Counted from the first letter of the stretch, positions 27,357 through 36,234 are shown. The stretch: 64,000 nt of DNA from an uncultured Porphyromonadaceae bacterium (GCA_937989585.1 CALKRW010000052.1:1-64000), one strand, 5' to 3'. Notes: a model not told the origin generated them from the letters alone. Program-made: numbers and translations.

Positions 27357-28433
27357 TCAGAATGATACGACAAGTTCGGCGACTATGCGCGACCCTTCTT
27401 CGTCGCCTCGCCCGCCGTGGCCGTAAAAGTATTGCTCATAGTCAAGGCGAATGTCTGCGCGGACCTTGCGGTAACTGTAGCCGAGGGTCGTGCCGACAGT
27501 GACGCGTGACCGTGAGTTCTGGTTGGCGAACAGGTGTCCCGACTCGTCGGGCACGCCGTTGCTGTGGCGGCTCATCGAGTCGAAGCGGCCCTGCACCGAC
27601 CAGCGGTTGAAGTCGCCGAGACTGACCGTCTTGCCCCAGTTGACAAAGATGTTGAAGGCGTTGCACGCCCGGAAGGAGGAATTGGTGTAATGCTCGCGCA
27701 TGAACTCGCCTTCAACGAGCCAGTGCTCGTCCGACCATCCTGCCGATGCGCCGATGAGGTTCATGCGGGTCTCGGCGGGACGAAGCGACATGAATCCTAA
27801 TGCGAGGCGTACAGCCGAATTGCCCTTGCCGTATGAATTGTGGTGCGATGGGTCCCCGAACGATGGGGAATAGGACAGTTTTGTCGCGTAGGCGTATTTC
27901 TTTACCCATTTGTTGTGGTCGGCGATGCCCGTGGGGTTGAATACCGAGGCCGCGAGAGTCACTGGTACCGCGCGCAGCGAGTAACTGCCCTGGAATCCGA
28001 CGCCGCGCACATTGGCGACGGTCCTGGCCATGAACGAGCGGTTCGAGAAGTAGTAGTTCGCTGGGCCGCGGAAGCAGTCGGTGCCGAAGGGCTGGCGGAA
28101 CTGCCCGATGCGGAAATTCAGTTCAGGCATTACATCGATGCCGGCCCATGCGTCCAGTGGACTGAACTTGCCGCGGTCGCACAGGTCGACCTGAATTTTG
28201 TATGAGATGATGGGAGCGACGTCGCCGAAGACGCTCACACGTGCGTTGCGCACCTGGAAACGGCCCTCGTCCTCGTCGACCGAGTGCTCGAAACGTCCCC
28301 GGAAGACACCCTCGAACCTGGGCGTATAGTCGAATTCCTCCCCGTTCTCTGTCCCGTGCATGGGAGCGACGCAGAACATGAGGGCGAGAAGCGTAAGTGC
28401 ACTTTGTATAAAAGTCCGTAATGATGAAAGCAT
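27357..28433 (-). CDS. OprO/OprP-family outer-membrane porin
   Basis: A 358-residue beta-barrel protein with a signal peptide (MLSSLRTFIQSALTLLALMF, cleaved near MHG). Features are typical of the phosphate-selective porin O/P family: RFQVRNARVSVFGDV, the paired LNFRIGQFRQPFGTD motif, alternating hydrophobic strands and a C-terminal Phe (ELVVSF) needed for barrel insertion. I start it at 28433 because the longer frame would begin inside the TACCTTTG promoter box. It heads a compact run with the membrane protein and glycosyltransferase. Confidence 0.87.
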   Translation of the reverse strand: MLSSLRTFIQSALTLLALMFCVAPMHGTENGEEFDYTPRFEGVFRGRFEHSVDEDEGRFQVRNARVSVFGDVAPIISYKIQVDLCDRGKFSPLDAWAGIDVMPELNFRIGQFRQPFGTDCFRGPANYYFSNRSFMARTVANVRGVGFQGSYSLRAVPVTLAASVFNPTGIADHNKWVKKYAYATKLSYSPSFGDPSHHNSYGKGNSAVRLALGFMSLRPAETRMNLIGASAGWSDEHWLVEGEFMREHYTNSSFRACNAFNIFVNWGKTVSLGDFNRWSVQGRFDSMSRHSNGVPDESGHLFANQNSRSRVTVGTTLGYSYRKVRADIRLDYEQYFYGHGGRGDEEGSRIVAELVVSF

Positions 28434-28457
28434 GGTGAATATGTCGTTATGGTACCG

Positions 28458-28465
28458 CAAAGGTA
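28458..28465 (-). promoter_or_regulatory. -7 promoter box of the porin/glycan gene run
   Basis: The minus strand reads TACCTTTG, matching TAnnTTTG, 25 bases before the chosen porin ATG, in the 64-base gap after the ArgC-like gene. No TTTG is seen at the usual -33 distance. It suggests that the porin run is transcribed separately from the caspase/ArgC-like genes upstream. Confidence 0.55.
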
Positions 28466-28497
28466 CGGAAATTTCCCTTATGCCTGCATCGGTGTCC

Positions 28498-29508
28498 TCA
28501 GAAGGCGGTGGGGTGCAGGTTGAGGGCGGTGCGTTCGCTGAGGCCGAACAGCAGGTTCATGTTGTGTACCGCGGTGCCGGCCGCGCCTTTGAGCAGATTG
28601 TCTATGGCCGCGGTGATGAGGAGTTTGGACCCGATCTTCTCCAGATGTATGAGACACTTGTTCGTTCCGGCCACGTCCTTCAGGTCGGGACGCCTGTCTA
28701 CAAGATAGGTGAAATTGTGGTCGCTGTACGAGTCCTCGTATAGTTTGCACAGGGTCTCTATGTCCACCGGGCAGTCGAGGTAGATGGCCGCGAGGATGCC
28801 GCGCGAGAAACCGGCGCGTACGGGAATGAAGTCGATTTCCGAATTGAACGACGCCTGTACCGCGCGCAGTGTCTGGGTGATTTCGGCCAGGTGGCGGTGG
28901 GTCAGCGGGTCGTATATCTCGACATTGTCGTTCAGGCGCGGAAAGTGCGTGAGCATGGTCGGCTCGTGGCCCTCGACGGTAGAGCCGGTTATGGCCGTGA
29001 TGTGGATGTTGCTGTTGAGCAGGAGATTCCTTGCCAGAGGCAGGAGGGCAAGTTCGATGATCATTGCGAACGAACCGGGATTTGCCACTAGGCGCGCCCC
29101 GCGTACCATAGGCTTGCGGTTGAGTTCGGGCAGCCCGTAGACCCAGACGTCGGCCGGAGCCTGGGGCGCGTCGTTGTCTGGGATGTCCGAGGGATTGGCG
29201 GGGAGACGGAAGTCTGCCGACAGGTCGATTACCCGAAGGTTGTGGGGAAACGGATGTGCCTCGAAGAAGGGTGCGGCCTTGCCGTTGGGCAGGCATGAGA
29301 ACACGATGTCGACTCCCTTGTAGTCGATGTCCGGTGTGAAACGCAGGTCTGTGTCGCCCACCAGGCCGTGGTGGACGCTTGTCACAGGTTTGCCGGCGTG
29401 TTCGTCAGACTGCACGCTTACGAGGGTTACATCGGGATGGTTCACGAGAAGGCGGATAAGTTCGCCGGCATTGTAGCCGGCGCCGTGGATGATGGCGGCT
29501 TTTATCAT
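28498..29508 (-). CDS. ArgC-like N-acetyl-gamma-glutamyl-phosphate reductase homologue lacking the catalytic Cys
   Basis: A 336-residue homologue of ArgC, which normally reduces N-acyl-glutamyl phosphate in arginine synthesis. Family blocks are intact: GAGYNAGELIRLL (NADP site), LSADFRL, YGLPELNR, AITGSTVEG, FIPVRAGFSRGI and NLLKGAAGTAVHNMNL. The active-site NPGC, however, is NPGS (codon TCG at about residue 139), so the thioester-forming Cys is absent. The start at 29508 overlaps the AraC gene stop by four bases (ATGA). It is not next to other arg genes. It is likely catalytically dead or re-purposed, perhaps as a metabolite sensor. The gene symbol is left blank for that reason. Confidence 0.85.
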   Translation of the reverse strand: MIKAAIIHGAGYNAGELIRLLVNHPDVTLVSVQSDEHAGKPVTSVHHGLVGDTDLRFTPDIDYKGVDIVFSCLPNGKAAPFFEAHPFPHNLRVIDLSADFRLPANPSDIPDNDAPQAPADVWVYGLPELNRKPMVRGARLVANPGSFAMIIELALLPLARNLLLNSNIHITAITGSTVEGHEPTMLTHFPRLNDNVEIYDPLTHRHLAEITQTLRAVQASFNSEIDFIPVRAGFSRGILAAIYLDCPVDIETLCKLYEDSYSDHNFTYLVDRRPDLKDVAGTNKCLIHLEKIGSKLLITAAIDNLLKGAAGTAVHNMNLLFGLSERTALNLHPTAF

Positions 29509-30413
29509 GTCTTTTGATATTGTGAGGGCGACTGGCCCGTCAGATGCTTGAAATATTTGCCGAAAGACGACTGGTTGGTGAAATTCAGCGCGTATGCCAC
29601 CTGCTGTATGTTCTTGCCGGAGAAACGCAGGAGGTTCTTGGCTTCGATGATGACGAACTCGTTTATCCAGTCTGCGGCCGACCGGCCGGTGTTCTCCTTG
29701 ATTATCAGTGATAGATATTTCGGTGATATGCACAGTGCCTCGGCATAGAACGACACTGAGCGGTGTTTCATGTAGTTCACGTGCACTAGGCGCATGAAGT
29801 CGTGGACATAGGCCGTACGCCTGGACCTGGGGCCTTCGGGTATCTCGAGATTGTTGATGCGGTCGAAGTTGAACTGGAGCAGGCGGTAGCAGACAGCGGC
29901 CACCAGCGAGCGCGCTATGTTGCGCGAGAAGATGGTGCCGGTGTCGTAGTCGGCGTGAAGTTCCAGCAACTCGAGGTGCTTGTTGAAAATCTTGACCTCC
30001 GAGTCGGTCAGCGTCACCAGGGGCACACGCTTCTCTATCAGTGAGCGTACGTTTATGGCGTTCAGGTCGATGTTGACATCCATCAGGAATTCGGAGTCTA
30101 CGAAAAGCACCGAGACATCGAGGTTCTCGTAGTCCATGTTCGAGAACTTGGCGAGACATTCTGGTGGAATCACCACGAGGGTGTTGGGGGTGACGTGGTA
30201 TGGCGTCAGGTTGATCTCGACGTCGAGTGTCCCCTGGCGGCACAGCAGCAGTATGATTCCCCGCATGCGTATGGGCGCCGCGAGTACCGGGATGGGCTCG
30301 CCGCCGGTCGAGATCCGGCAGCAGATGTATTTGTCGCCCATGCGGGAGAAGTCCTTGGAGAAGGTTATGGCCTTTGCGATGTCCTCGAAGGAGAGTATGC
30401 GCTCGGTGTTCAT
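29505..30413 (-). CDS. AraC-family transcriptional regulator
   Basis: A 302-residue regulator. Residues about 1-190 form a cupin-like sensing domain of the AraC type; the C-terminal 100 residues carry the double helix-turn-helix, with SVSFYAEALCISPKYLSLII and QQVAYALNFTNQSSFGKYFK typical of the family, ending GQSPSQYQKT. It starts five bases after the caspase stop and its own stop overlaps the ArgC-like start, so it is translationally tied to both neighbours and may control this set. Confidence 0.92.
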   Translation of the reverse strand: MNTERILSFEDIAKAITFSKDFSRMGDKYICCRISTGGEPIPVLAAPIRMRGIILLLCRQGTLDVEINLTPYHVTPNTLVVIPPECLAKFSNMDYENLDVSVLFVDSEFLMDVNIDLNAINVRSLIEKRVPLVTLTDSEVKIFNKHLELLELHADYDTGTIFSRNIARSLVAAVCYRLLQFNFDRINNLEIPEGPRSRRTAYVHDFMRLVHVNYMKHRSVSFYAEALCISPKYLSLIIKENTGRSAADWINEFVIIEAKNLLRFSGKNIQQVAYALNFTNQSSFGKYFKHLTGQSPSQYQKT

Positions 30414-30418
30414 GTTCT

Positions 30419-31165
30419 TCAGCGGCGGAATATGGTGAAGTTTTCGTCAAAATTGCCCCACATCACGGGATGCTGCTTGCCCTCCGAGGCCTCGATGACG
30501 CGGGGCGACACGTATTCGAACAGTTCGCGGGCGCTGATGCGTCGGTCCTGATTGCTGTCGGCAGGTCCTCTGGCGCCTTCGAGCAGATATTTGGTGAAGA
30601 GCGAGTTGGGATCCGTGGCCGAGGCGAGCGAGGTCTCGTTGTCGCGTGACGACATGAACAGTATCACGTTAGGGTCATTGTTGTTGTGCTTGCGTTTGCC
30701 CTGCGAGTGATTTTTGCTGGCCCCCGAGAAGCATGCGTCGGAAATTATGATCTTGCGCCTGGCCGGTGACTGCTTCATCATGTCTGCGATTCTGGCGAAT
30801 GACAGGAGGTCATCGTTGGAGGCTGCGTCGAAGGTGGCGCAGCCGCCCGGCGCTCCGTGTCCCGAGAAATAGAAGATGAGTACGTCATCCTTTCCGGTTC
30901 CCTCGTAGCGTTTGGCGATTTCCTTGTTCAGGCGTTTGGTGGTGGCGTAGCGTCCCGTGATCAGTGTGACGTGTGCGCCCGGGAATTTCTTGCACAGGGC
31001 GGCGAAGTTCTTGGCGTCGTTCTCGGCGCTCGGCAGTGACGTGAAGTTCTTGTAGCGGTTGATGCCTATGGCCACTATGTAGGTGTCGGCGCTCGCTGTC
31101 GGTATGGCGCCGGCCATCATGAGCATAAAGGCCAGCAGGGTGATTAGTTTGCGGGGAGTAGTCAT
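30419..31165 (-). CDS. Exported caspase-like (C14 family) cysteine protease
   Basis: A 248-residue protein with a signal peptide (MTTPRKLITLLAFMLMMAG, cleaved near ASA) followed directly by a caspase/p20-type domain. The catalytic His is in FYFSGHGAPGG (near residue 110) and the Cys in ISDACFSGA (near 150), so the dyad is complete. A C-terminal segment (NQDRRISARELFEYVSPRV) is typical of bacterial metacaspase-like proteins. It would act in the periplasm or outside. The target peptide is unknown; the family usually cuts after Arg/Lys or is self-activated. It lies between an FHA membrane protein and an AraC regulator. Confidence 0.88.
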   Translation of the reverse strand: MTTPRKLITLLAFMLMMAGAIPTASADTYIVAIGINRYKNFTSLPSAENDAKNFAALCKKFPGAHVTLITGRYATTKRLNKEIAKRYEGTGKDDVLIFYFSGHGAPGGCATFDAASNDDLLSFARIADMMKQSPARRKIIISDACFSGASKNHSQGKRKHNNNDPNVILFMSSRDNETSLASATDPNSLFTKYLLEGARGPADSNQDRRISARELFEYVSPRVIEASEGKQHPVMWGNFDENFTIFRR

Positions 31166-31216
31166 TTTTTTGCTGTGGAGAGATTATGTGTCGGTGGGTT
31201 CGTTACAGATGTCGGC

Positions 31217-31933
31217 TCAGTGTCCGTAACGGGTGCGGAAACCGGTCTTGCAGTACGGGCACGACCCTACTTTCAGCAGTAGTTTCGGTGTCTTCTGGCC
31301 CAGGAAGTTCTTGCAGTGCGGGCAGGTGAAGTTAAGCTGGAAGTTCTGGTTGAGTTCGGCCTGCTCGTCGACAAGCTGGTCCGAGCGTCCGGGCATGAGC
31401 ATGGTGTAGGCGGCGACGCCTATCACGGCGGCTGCCGAGACTATGCCGCACACGAGCGATGCCTCGGGCTTGTCACGCAGGAATGACCCTATGGTGCCTA
31501 CGATGCCGGGGATGGTGTAGAGCATCATGCGGTTCATGCCCATGCGGGCGCGTCGTTTCTGTATGTCGCGCTGGCTGTTGTCGAACTGTTCGTACAGGGT
31601 GAACAGTTCGTCTATATACACCTCGGTGACCGTGGACTCGGGCTTCTTTGGACCCGGCGGGTTGACCGCGACCGAGTTGATGAGTCCGAGTTTCGCGAGC
31701 GAGGTCTCGTACTTTCCGAGACGGATCGACGATTTGGGGGTTGCCACCGATGAGAACACGTTGAGGCCGTCGACAAATGTGCCGTTCTTCGAGCCCAGGT
31801 CGTCGATGTTGAATGACCGGTCGCCGACGCGTGTTATCTTGCAGTGGCGGCGGCTGACGCTTGCGTCCGTGATGCGTATGTTGCCTTCGCGTCCCACTAT
31901 GACGCTCTGGCCGATGTTGAGGTTGACAGGCAT
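31217..31933 (-). CDS. FHA domain membrane protein with C-terminal zinc ribbon
   Basis: A 238-residue protein with three parts. Residues about 8-80 are a forkhead-associated domain with the phosphothreonine-binding residues in place (VGREGN, SVSRRHC, GSKNGT). Two hydrophobic segments follow (about 138-155 and 161-180). The C-terminal 40 residues contain CPHC ... CPYC, a zinc ribbon. Two membrane passes would put both the FHA and the ribbon in the cytoplasm. It probably reads a phosphoprotein signal; no kinase gene is in the window. It starts 34 bases after the LytTR gene and ends 51 before the caspase gene. Confidence 0.85.
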   Translation of the reverse strand: MPVNLNIGQSVIVGREGNIRITDASVSRRHCKITRVGDRSFNIDDLGSKNGTFVDGLNVFSSVATPKSSIRLGKYETSLAKLGLINSVAVNPPGPKKPESTVTEVYIDELFTLYEQFDNSQRDIQKRRARMGMNRMMLYTIPGIVGTIGSFLRDKPEASLVCGIVSAAAVIGVAAYTMLMPGRSDQLVDEQAELNQNFQLNFTCPHCKNFLGQKTPKLLLKVGSCPYCKTGFRTRYGH

Positions 31934-31967
31934 GTTTGTGATTGGTGTGGTGATTACAAGTGTGCTT

Positions 31968-32441
31968 CTAGCCTCTTGGCGCCTCGCCCAGAGGTTTCGT
32001 CATGGGCTGGGGCGCATCGGGGGCTTTCTCTGCGGCCTTGACGCCGGGAAGTATGAACAGTGCGCGCAGTTTCTTCAGGGCCTCTTTCGACACCTTCAGC
32101 GCTATCACGCCGATGGGAACGATTATGTCGCCCTTGCGGCGCTGCTGGTACGAGTGGGTAAGGTCGCTCAGAAGCAGGCGCTGGTTCAGTATGTCTATCT
32201 GGAAGATGAACGCCGAGTTGACAATGAACTTCTTGCCTATGCGCACGAATATCGAGCGCCGTTCGAGCAGCACATCGCCGATGAGGTTCTCTAGCCGGGT
32301 CAGCGATATCAGCAGCGTGGCCTTGGTGCCGTTGGCGAAGATGACATGCGTGTAGTTGGCGTCCGACTCGAAGTACATCACCTTGTCCAGGGGGATGCGG
32401 GTCAGTACGTCACGGGTGTTGAAGAGCAGAGTGTTGTCCAT
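31968..32441 (-). CDS. Stand-alone LytTR DNA-binding protein
   Basis: A 157-residue protein whose first about 105 residues are a LytTR domain (IPLDKVMYFESDANYTHVIF, LTRLENLI, FVRIGKKFIVN), the beta-strand DNA-binding fold of AgrA/LytR regulators. There is no receiver domain, so it is not a classic response regulator. The C-terminal tail is Pro/Ala-rich. It is the first gene of the FHA-caspase-AraC-ArgC-like set and faces the MsbA-like exporter gene across a 122-base divergent promoter region, so it could control either side. Confidence 0.85.
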   Translation of the reverse strand: MDNTLLFNTRDVLTRIPLDKVMYFESDANYTHVIFANGTKATLLISLTRLENLIGDVLLERRSIFVRIGKKFIVNSAFIFQIDILNQRLLLSDLTHSYQQRRKGDIIVPIGVIALKVSKEALKKLRALFILPGVKAAEKAPDAPQPMTKPLGEAPRG

Positions 32442-32502
32442 GATGACTTGGGTGGGCGTCTTCAGTCTGCTGGCAGACTGCGTTTAGGAAAATTTTTGTG
32501 GG

Positions 32503-32510
32503 CAAATATA
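32503..32510 (-). promoter_or_regulatory. -7 promoter box for the LytTR/FHA/caspase set
   Basis: The minus strand reads TATATTTG, a match to TAnnTTTG, 62 bases before the LytTR ATG. The surrounding ATTTGCAAAT-type symmetry could also be an operator. No TTTG lies at the usual -33 distance. Confidence 0.5.
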
Positions 32511-32531
32511 CGAATTATTTGCAAATAGTGC

Positions 32532-32539
32532 TAATTTTG
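32532..32539 (+). promoter_or_regulatory. -7 promoter box for the MsbA-like exporter
   Basis: TAATTTTG matches TAnnTTTG and lies 24 bases before the exporter ATG, back to back with the leftward box at 32510-32503. Confidence 0.45.
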
Positions 32540-32563
32540 TAGTCCCAAAAACAAGACTTAGCA

Positions 32564-34390
32564 ATGAAGGATTTCATCAAGATACTCAGACGCTTCGTGC
32601 CTCCATACAAGAAGTACCTGATACTCAATATCATATTTAATATTCTGGCCGCGATACTGACTCTCTTCTCGTTCGCGCTGATAGTACCGATTCTCGAGAT
32701 GTTGTTCAAGATCAAGGAGGCAACCTACTACTATATGCCCCTGTCGGAAGGCTCGCTCAAGGATGTGGCTGTGAACAACTTCTACTACTACACCCAGGAA
32801 TCGATAAACAGTTTCGGGCCATCGGCCACCCTGGCTCTGCTGGCCGTCGCGCTGATAGTGATGACCGCGCTCAAGACCGGCGCCTCGTACCTCAGTTCAT
32901 ATTTCATCATTCCGTTGCGCTCGGGTATTGTCCGCGACATACGCAATTATGTCTACGACAAGATCACCCGGCTTCCCATAGGCTTCTTCACCGGCGAGCG
33001 GAAGGGCGACGTCATGGCACGCATGAGCGGCGACGTCGCCGAGATCGAGAACTCCGTCATGGCCTCGCTCGACATGATGTTCAAGAACCCGGTAATGATC
33101 ATCGTCTGTCTGGGCATGATGATTGCCGTGTCGTGGCAACTGACAATATTTGTACTTATTCTTCTCCCTCTCGCCGGACTCGTCATGGGCCGTGTCGGCA
33201 AGAAACTCAAGCGCAAGTCGCTCGAGGGGCAGAACCAGTGGGGCGTTCTCATGGCCAACATCGAGGAGACACTCGGCGGCCTAAGGGTCATCAAGGCCTT
33301 TAATGCCGAGGACAAGGTACGGCGCCGCTTCCACAAGGAGAACCAGGTCTTCTACCGTCTCTCCAACAAGATTGCACGCCGTCAGTCGCTTGCCCATCCC
33401 ATGAGCGAGTTCCTCGGCACGGTCGCCATCTCGATCGTCCTCTGGTTCGGAGGCACGCTCATCCTCTCCGGCACATCCTCCATGAACGCCGCGACATTCA
33501 TATATTATATGGTGATATTCTACTCCATCATCAATCCCGCCAAGGATCTCTCTAAAGCCGCCTATTCCATCCAGAAGGGTCTCGCATCCATGGAGCGCGT
33601 CGACCGCATTCTCAATGCGCCCAACCCAATCCGCGACCCCGAGAAGCCGGTCGCCATGAAACCTCATGCCGGCTCCATCGAGTACAGGAACGTCTCCTTC
33701 AGTTACGGCGACCACAAGGTCATCGATGATGTCTCCCTCGAGATTCCCGCCGGATCTACAGTCGCCCTCGTCGGTCAGTCGGGTTCGGGCAAGTCTACTC
33801 TCGCCGACCTCCTGCCGCGTTTCTATGATGTCGACTCCGGCTCGATTACTGTCGACGGTGTCGATATACGCCGTCTGCGCGTCCACGACCTGCGTTCCAT
33901 TATGGGCAACGTCAATCAGGAAGCCATTCTCTTCAACGATACATTCTACAACAACATCACGTTCGGTGTCGAGTCAGCCACACGCGAGGAGGTCGAGGAA
34001 GCCGCCCGCATTGCCAACGCCCACGATTTCATCATGGAGTCGGAGCACGGCTACGACACGGTAATCGGCGACCGCGGCTGCCGCCTTTCCGGCGGTCAGC
34101 GTCAGCGCCTGTCCATAGCCCGCGCCATTCTCAAGAACCCGCCGGTGCTGATTCTCGACGAGGCTACCTCGGCCCTTGACAGCGAGAGCGAGAAACTCGT
34201 CCAGCAGGCCCTCGACCGACTCATGCAGGACCGCACCACGCTGGTCATCGCCCACCGTCTCTCGACCATCCGCAACGCCTCGCAGATTTGCGTCATGCAC
34301 GAGGGCCGTATCGTCGAGCGGGGCACCCACGACCAGCTCATCGCCCTTGGCGGCTACTACAAGCGCCTCGTTGACATGCAGAAATTCTGA
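32564..34390 (+). CDS. MsbA-like ABC exporter (fused permease and ATPase)
   Basis: A 608-residue half-transporter: six-helix ABC membrane domain (about 1-330), then a nucleotide-binding domain with Walker A VGQSGSGKST (near 405), signature LSGGQRQRLS and Walker B VLILDEATSALD, and switch His in IAHRLST. Such proteins act as homodimers and flip lipid A core or other lipids across the inner membrane; drug export is an alternative. Codons favour C/G third positions strongly. A diverged copy of its last 11 codons recurs at 40050-40082, past the two LRR genes. Confidence 0.92.
   Translation: MKDFIKILRRFVPPYKKYLILNIIFNILAAILTLFSFALIVPILEMLFKIKEATYYYMPLSEGSLKDVAVNNFYYYTQESINSFGPSATLALLAVALIVMTALKTGASYLSSYFIIPLRSGIVRDIRNYVYDKITRLPIGFFTGERKGDVMARMSGDVAEIENSVMASLDMMFKNPVMIIVCLGMMIAVSWQLTIFVLILLPLAGLVMGRVGKKLKRKSLEGQNQWGVLMANIEETLGGLRVIKAFNAEDKVRRRFHKENQVFYRLSNKIARRQSLAHPMSEFLGTVAISIVLWFGGTLILSGTSSMNAATFIYYMVIFYSIINPAKDLSKAAYSIQKGLASMERVDRILNAPNPIRDPEKPVAMKPHAGSIEYRNVSFSYGDHKVIDDVSLEIPAGSTVALVGQSGSGKSTLADLLPRFYDVDSGSITVDGVDIRRLRVHDLRSIMGNVNQEAILFNDTFYNNITFGVESATREEVEEAARIANAHDFIMESEHGYDTVIGDRGCRLSGGQRQRLSIARAILKNPPVLILDEATSALDSESEKLVQQALDRLMQDRTTLVIAHRLSTIRNASQICVMHEGRIVERGTHDQLIALGGYYKRLVDMQKF
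34358..34390 (+). repeat. Left copy of a 33-base direct repeat (3' tail of the ABC exporter gene)
   Basis: The last ten codons and stop of the exporter (peptide YKRLVDMQKF) match 40050-40082 at 29 of 33 bases. The two copies bracket the LRR gene pair. Confidence 0.8.
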
Positions 34391-34461
34391 ATGCCACGAT
34401 TCTGCTGAATATGGATGGAGTCCTCTGATATTTTGATTTGAATTGGTCGCGGATTATTCTC

Positions 34462-36177
34462 TCAGATGCGGAATTTTTTTGTGGTGTTTCCGGATACGAG
34501 GATATACACTCCCTTGTCGGGACTTATGCGGTGTTTACCTTTTTTAAGCAGAGTGATGAGTTTGCCGTCAATCGAATAGATGGCGGTAGGACGTGTGGAC
34601 AGTACCTCGATGTATCCGTCGCCGGTTGTTATAACGGGAGCGTCGCTATCGGTTGTCACACTTTCCACGGCGCCTATTTCCGCTTCGATAATCCTGTAGA
34701 AATTCTTCCAGTAAAGAGCGTTTCTGTACGCCTCGGAAGCACCGGGGGGTACGATGAGTTCGCCGAGTTCATAGACTTCTTTCTGAAAGTTGCCCGTTTT
34801 CGGCGGCACAGGATTTGCACAGACTACCTTTCTTACGCTTTTGGGCTGTATGCTTACAGATACGGTGTTTTTGCCGAACTGTAAACTGTACAATGAAGAG
34901 CATCCGTAGAAAGTGCCGGTACATTGCTCCACGCCGTCGCCGATGGTGACAGTCGTAAGTTTCTCGCAGTAAGTCGGCGTTGCGAATGATGTGACATTGT
35001 CAGGGATATTCAGGGTAGTGATGGCTGACTTACTCAGGCAATCGGGTATATTGGTTATCTTATCGCCGAATTTCACTTCCGTGAGGTTTGTGCAGTTATT
35101 GAAAGCATCGTTCTCTATTACCTCGATGTTTGATAAATCCACCTCAGTCAATCCCGTGCAGTTCATGAATGCAGACCAATTGATTCTGGTGACTTTGTCG
35201 AGATGTACCTCCTTGAGTGTCGATAGATTTTTGTATATTCCGCCTTGCACTTGGGTCGCGTATGTGTCGTAGCGCACTTCTTTGAGAAATTCCAGTTTCT
35301 GGAAATCACTTGCATCCCACAGTCGTACGTTGCCGTGATATACTATACGGCTCAAGGGTACACCCGTAAAATCGTTCTTGTCGACATTAATCTCCTGCGG
35401 ACCTCCCCATTCCAGATGCTTGAGAGATGCACACCGCAGGAATGCATCAATGCCTACATGGGTCAGACTGTACGGGAAATCAAGACGCTCCAGTGCGATA
35501 CAGTTTTTGAACGAGTAATTATCAATACGTTTCAGGCAAGGCTTTTTGTCTGACAGGTTATATGAAAATGTCACAGACATCAGCGACAGGCAATCCTCAA
35601 ATGCCCCTTGTGTCCTCGGAAATCCGCCGATTTGTTCAACGGTGTGTGGTATGTCGATATTTGTCAGCGCCGTACACCCAATGAATGCTCCTTGTTCGAT
35701 GTATTTCATCGGGGCACCCAGATAGACGGTTCTCAATGCGGTGCATCCCTTGAATGCATCTGAACCGATTCGCTCGGCGCACGTGGAAAGGGCAACGAGG
35801 CTGATACAGCCGAAAAACGCCTCGTCGCGGATTTCCTTGGTCGTGGGGTACAATTCGCATACTTTTAGATTTATGCATGACATGAAGGCCTTTGCGCCGA
35901 TTACTTCGACTGTCGCGGGTATAGACAGTTGCTCGATTTCAGCACATCCTTTAAATGCTTCATCCGCAATACGGTTGACCTTGTATGCATTACCATTGTC
36001 ATCGTATGCATAACTTGGAATATGCAGGCTTGCACTGCTTGGCACGATGTAATTGGGGGCGTATCCCCTCAACTCGCAACCGTCAGTGTTCGGATAGAAA
36101 TTCAGATTATTGTAATAGAAGGCATCTGCCACCAAAGAGGTGACCAATGCAATAAATAAAAGAAAAAAATTGCGCAT
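34462..36177 (-). CDS. BspA-type leucine-rich-repeat surface protein (571 residues)
   Basis: An exported protein with a signal peptide (MRNFFLLFIALVTSLVADA). From about residue 65 to 450 it is built of LRR_5/BspA-type units of about 23 residues with the pattern 'I...AF..C..L..v.lp' (for example GSDAFKGCTALRTVYLG). BspA-like proteins bind host matrix, other microbes or act in surface display. The C-terminal 40 residues (IYSIDGKLI ... GVYILVSGN ... KFRI) resemble the Por/T9SS sorting tail. Codon use is less GC-biased than in the flanking exporter gene. It lies 57 bases downstream of the larger LRR gene. Confidence 0.88.
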   Translation of the reverse strand: MRNFFLLFIALVTSLVADAFYYNNLNFYPNTDGCELRGYAPNYIVPSSASLHIPSYAYDDNGNAYKVNRIADEAFKGCAEIEQLSIPATVEVIGAKAFMSCINLKVCELYPTTKEIRDEAFFGCISLVALSTCAERIGSDAFKGCTALRTVYLGAPMKYIEQGAFIGCTALTNIDIPHTVEQIGGFPRTQGAFEDCLSLMSVTFSYNLSDKKPCLKRIDNYSFKNCIALERLDFPYSLTHVGIDAFLRCASLKHLEWGGPQEINVDKNDFTGVPLSRIVYHGNVRLWDASDFQKLEFLKEVRYDTYATQVQGGIYKNLSTLKEVHLDKVTRINWSAFMNCTGLTEVDLSNIEVIENDAFNNCTNLTEVKFGDKITNIPDCLSKSAITTLNIPDNVTSFATPTYCEKLTTVTIGDGVEQCTGTFYGCSSLYSLQFGKNTVSVSIQPKSVRKVVCANPVPPKTGNFQKEVYELGELIVPPGASEAYRNALYWKNFYRIIEAEIGAVESVTTDSDAPVITTGDGYIEVLSTRPTAIYSIDGKLITLLKKGKHRISPDKGVYILVSGNTTKKFRI

Positions 36178-36234
36178 TAAAATCGATTTTTCAAGAAATA
36201 CTACAGGTGCGATAGGTTTGCGTTAGTTTAGAAA

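Noticed and set aside
29509..30450. 338-codon N-terminal extension of the ArgC-like frame
   Set aside because: It runs out of frame through the AraC regulator gene; the family start at 29508 with ATGA overlap is clearly preferable.
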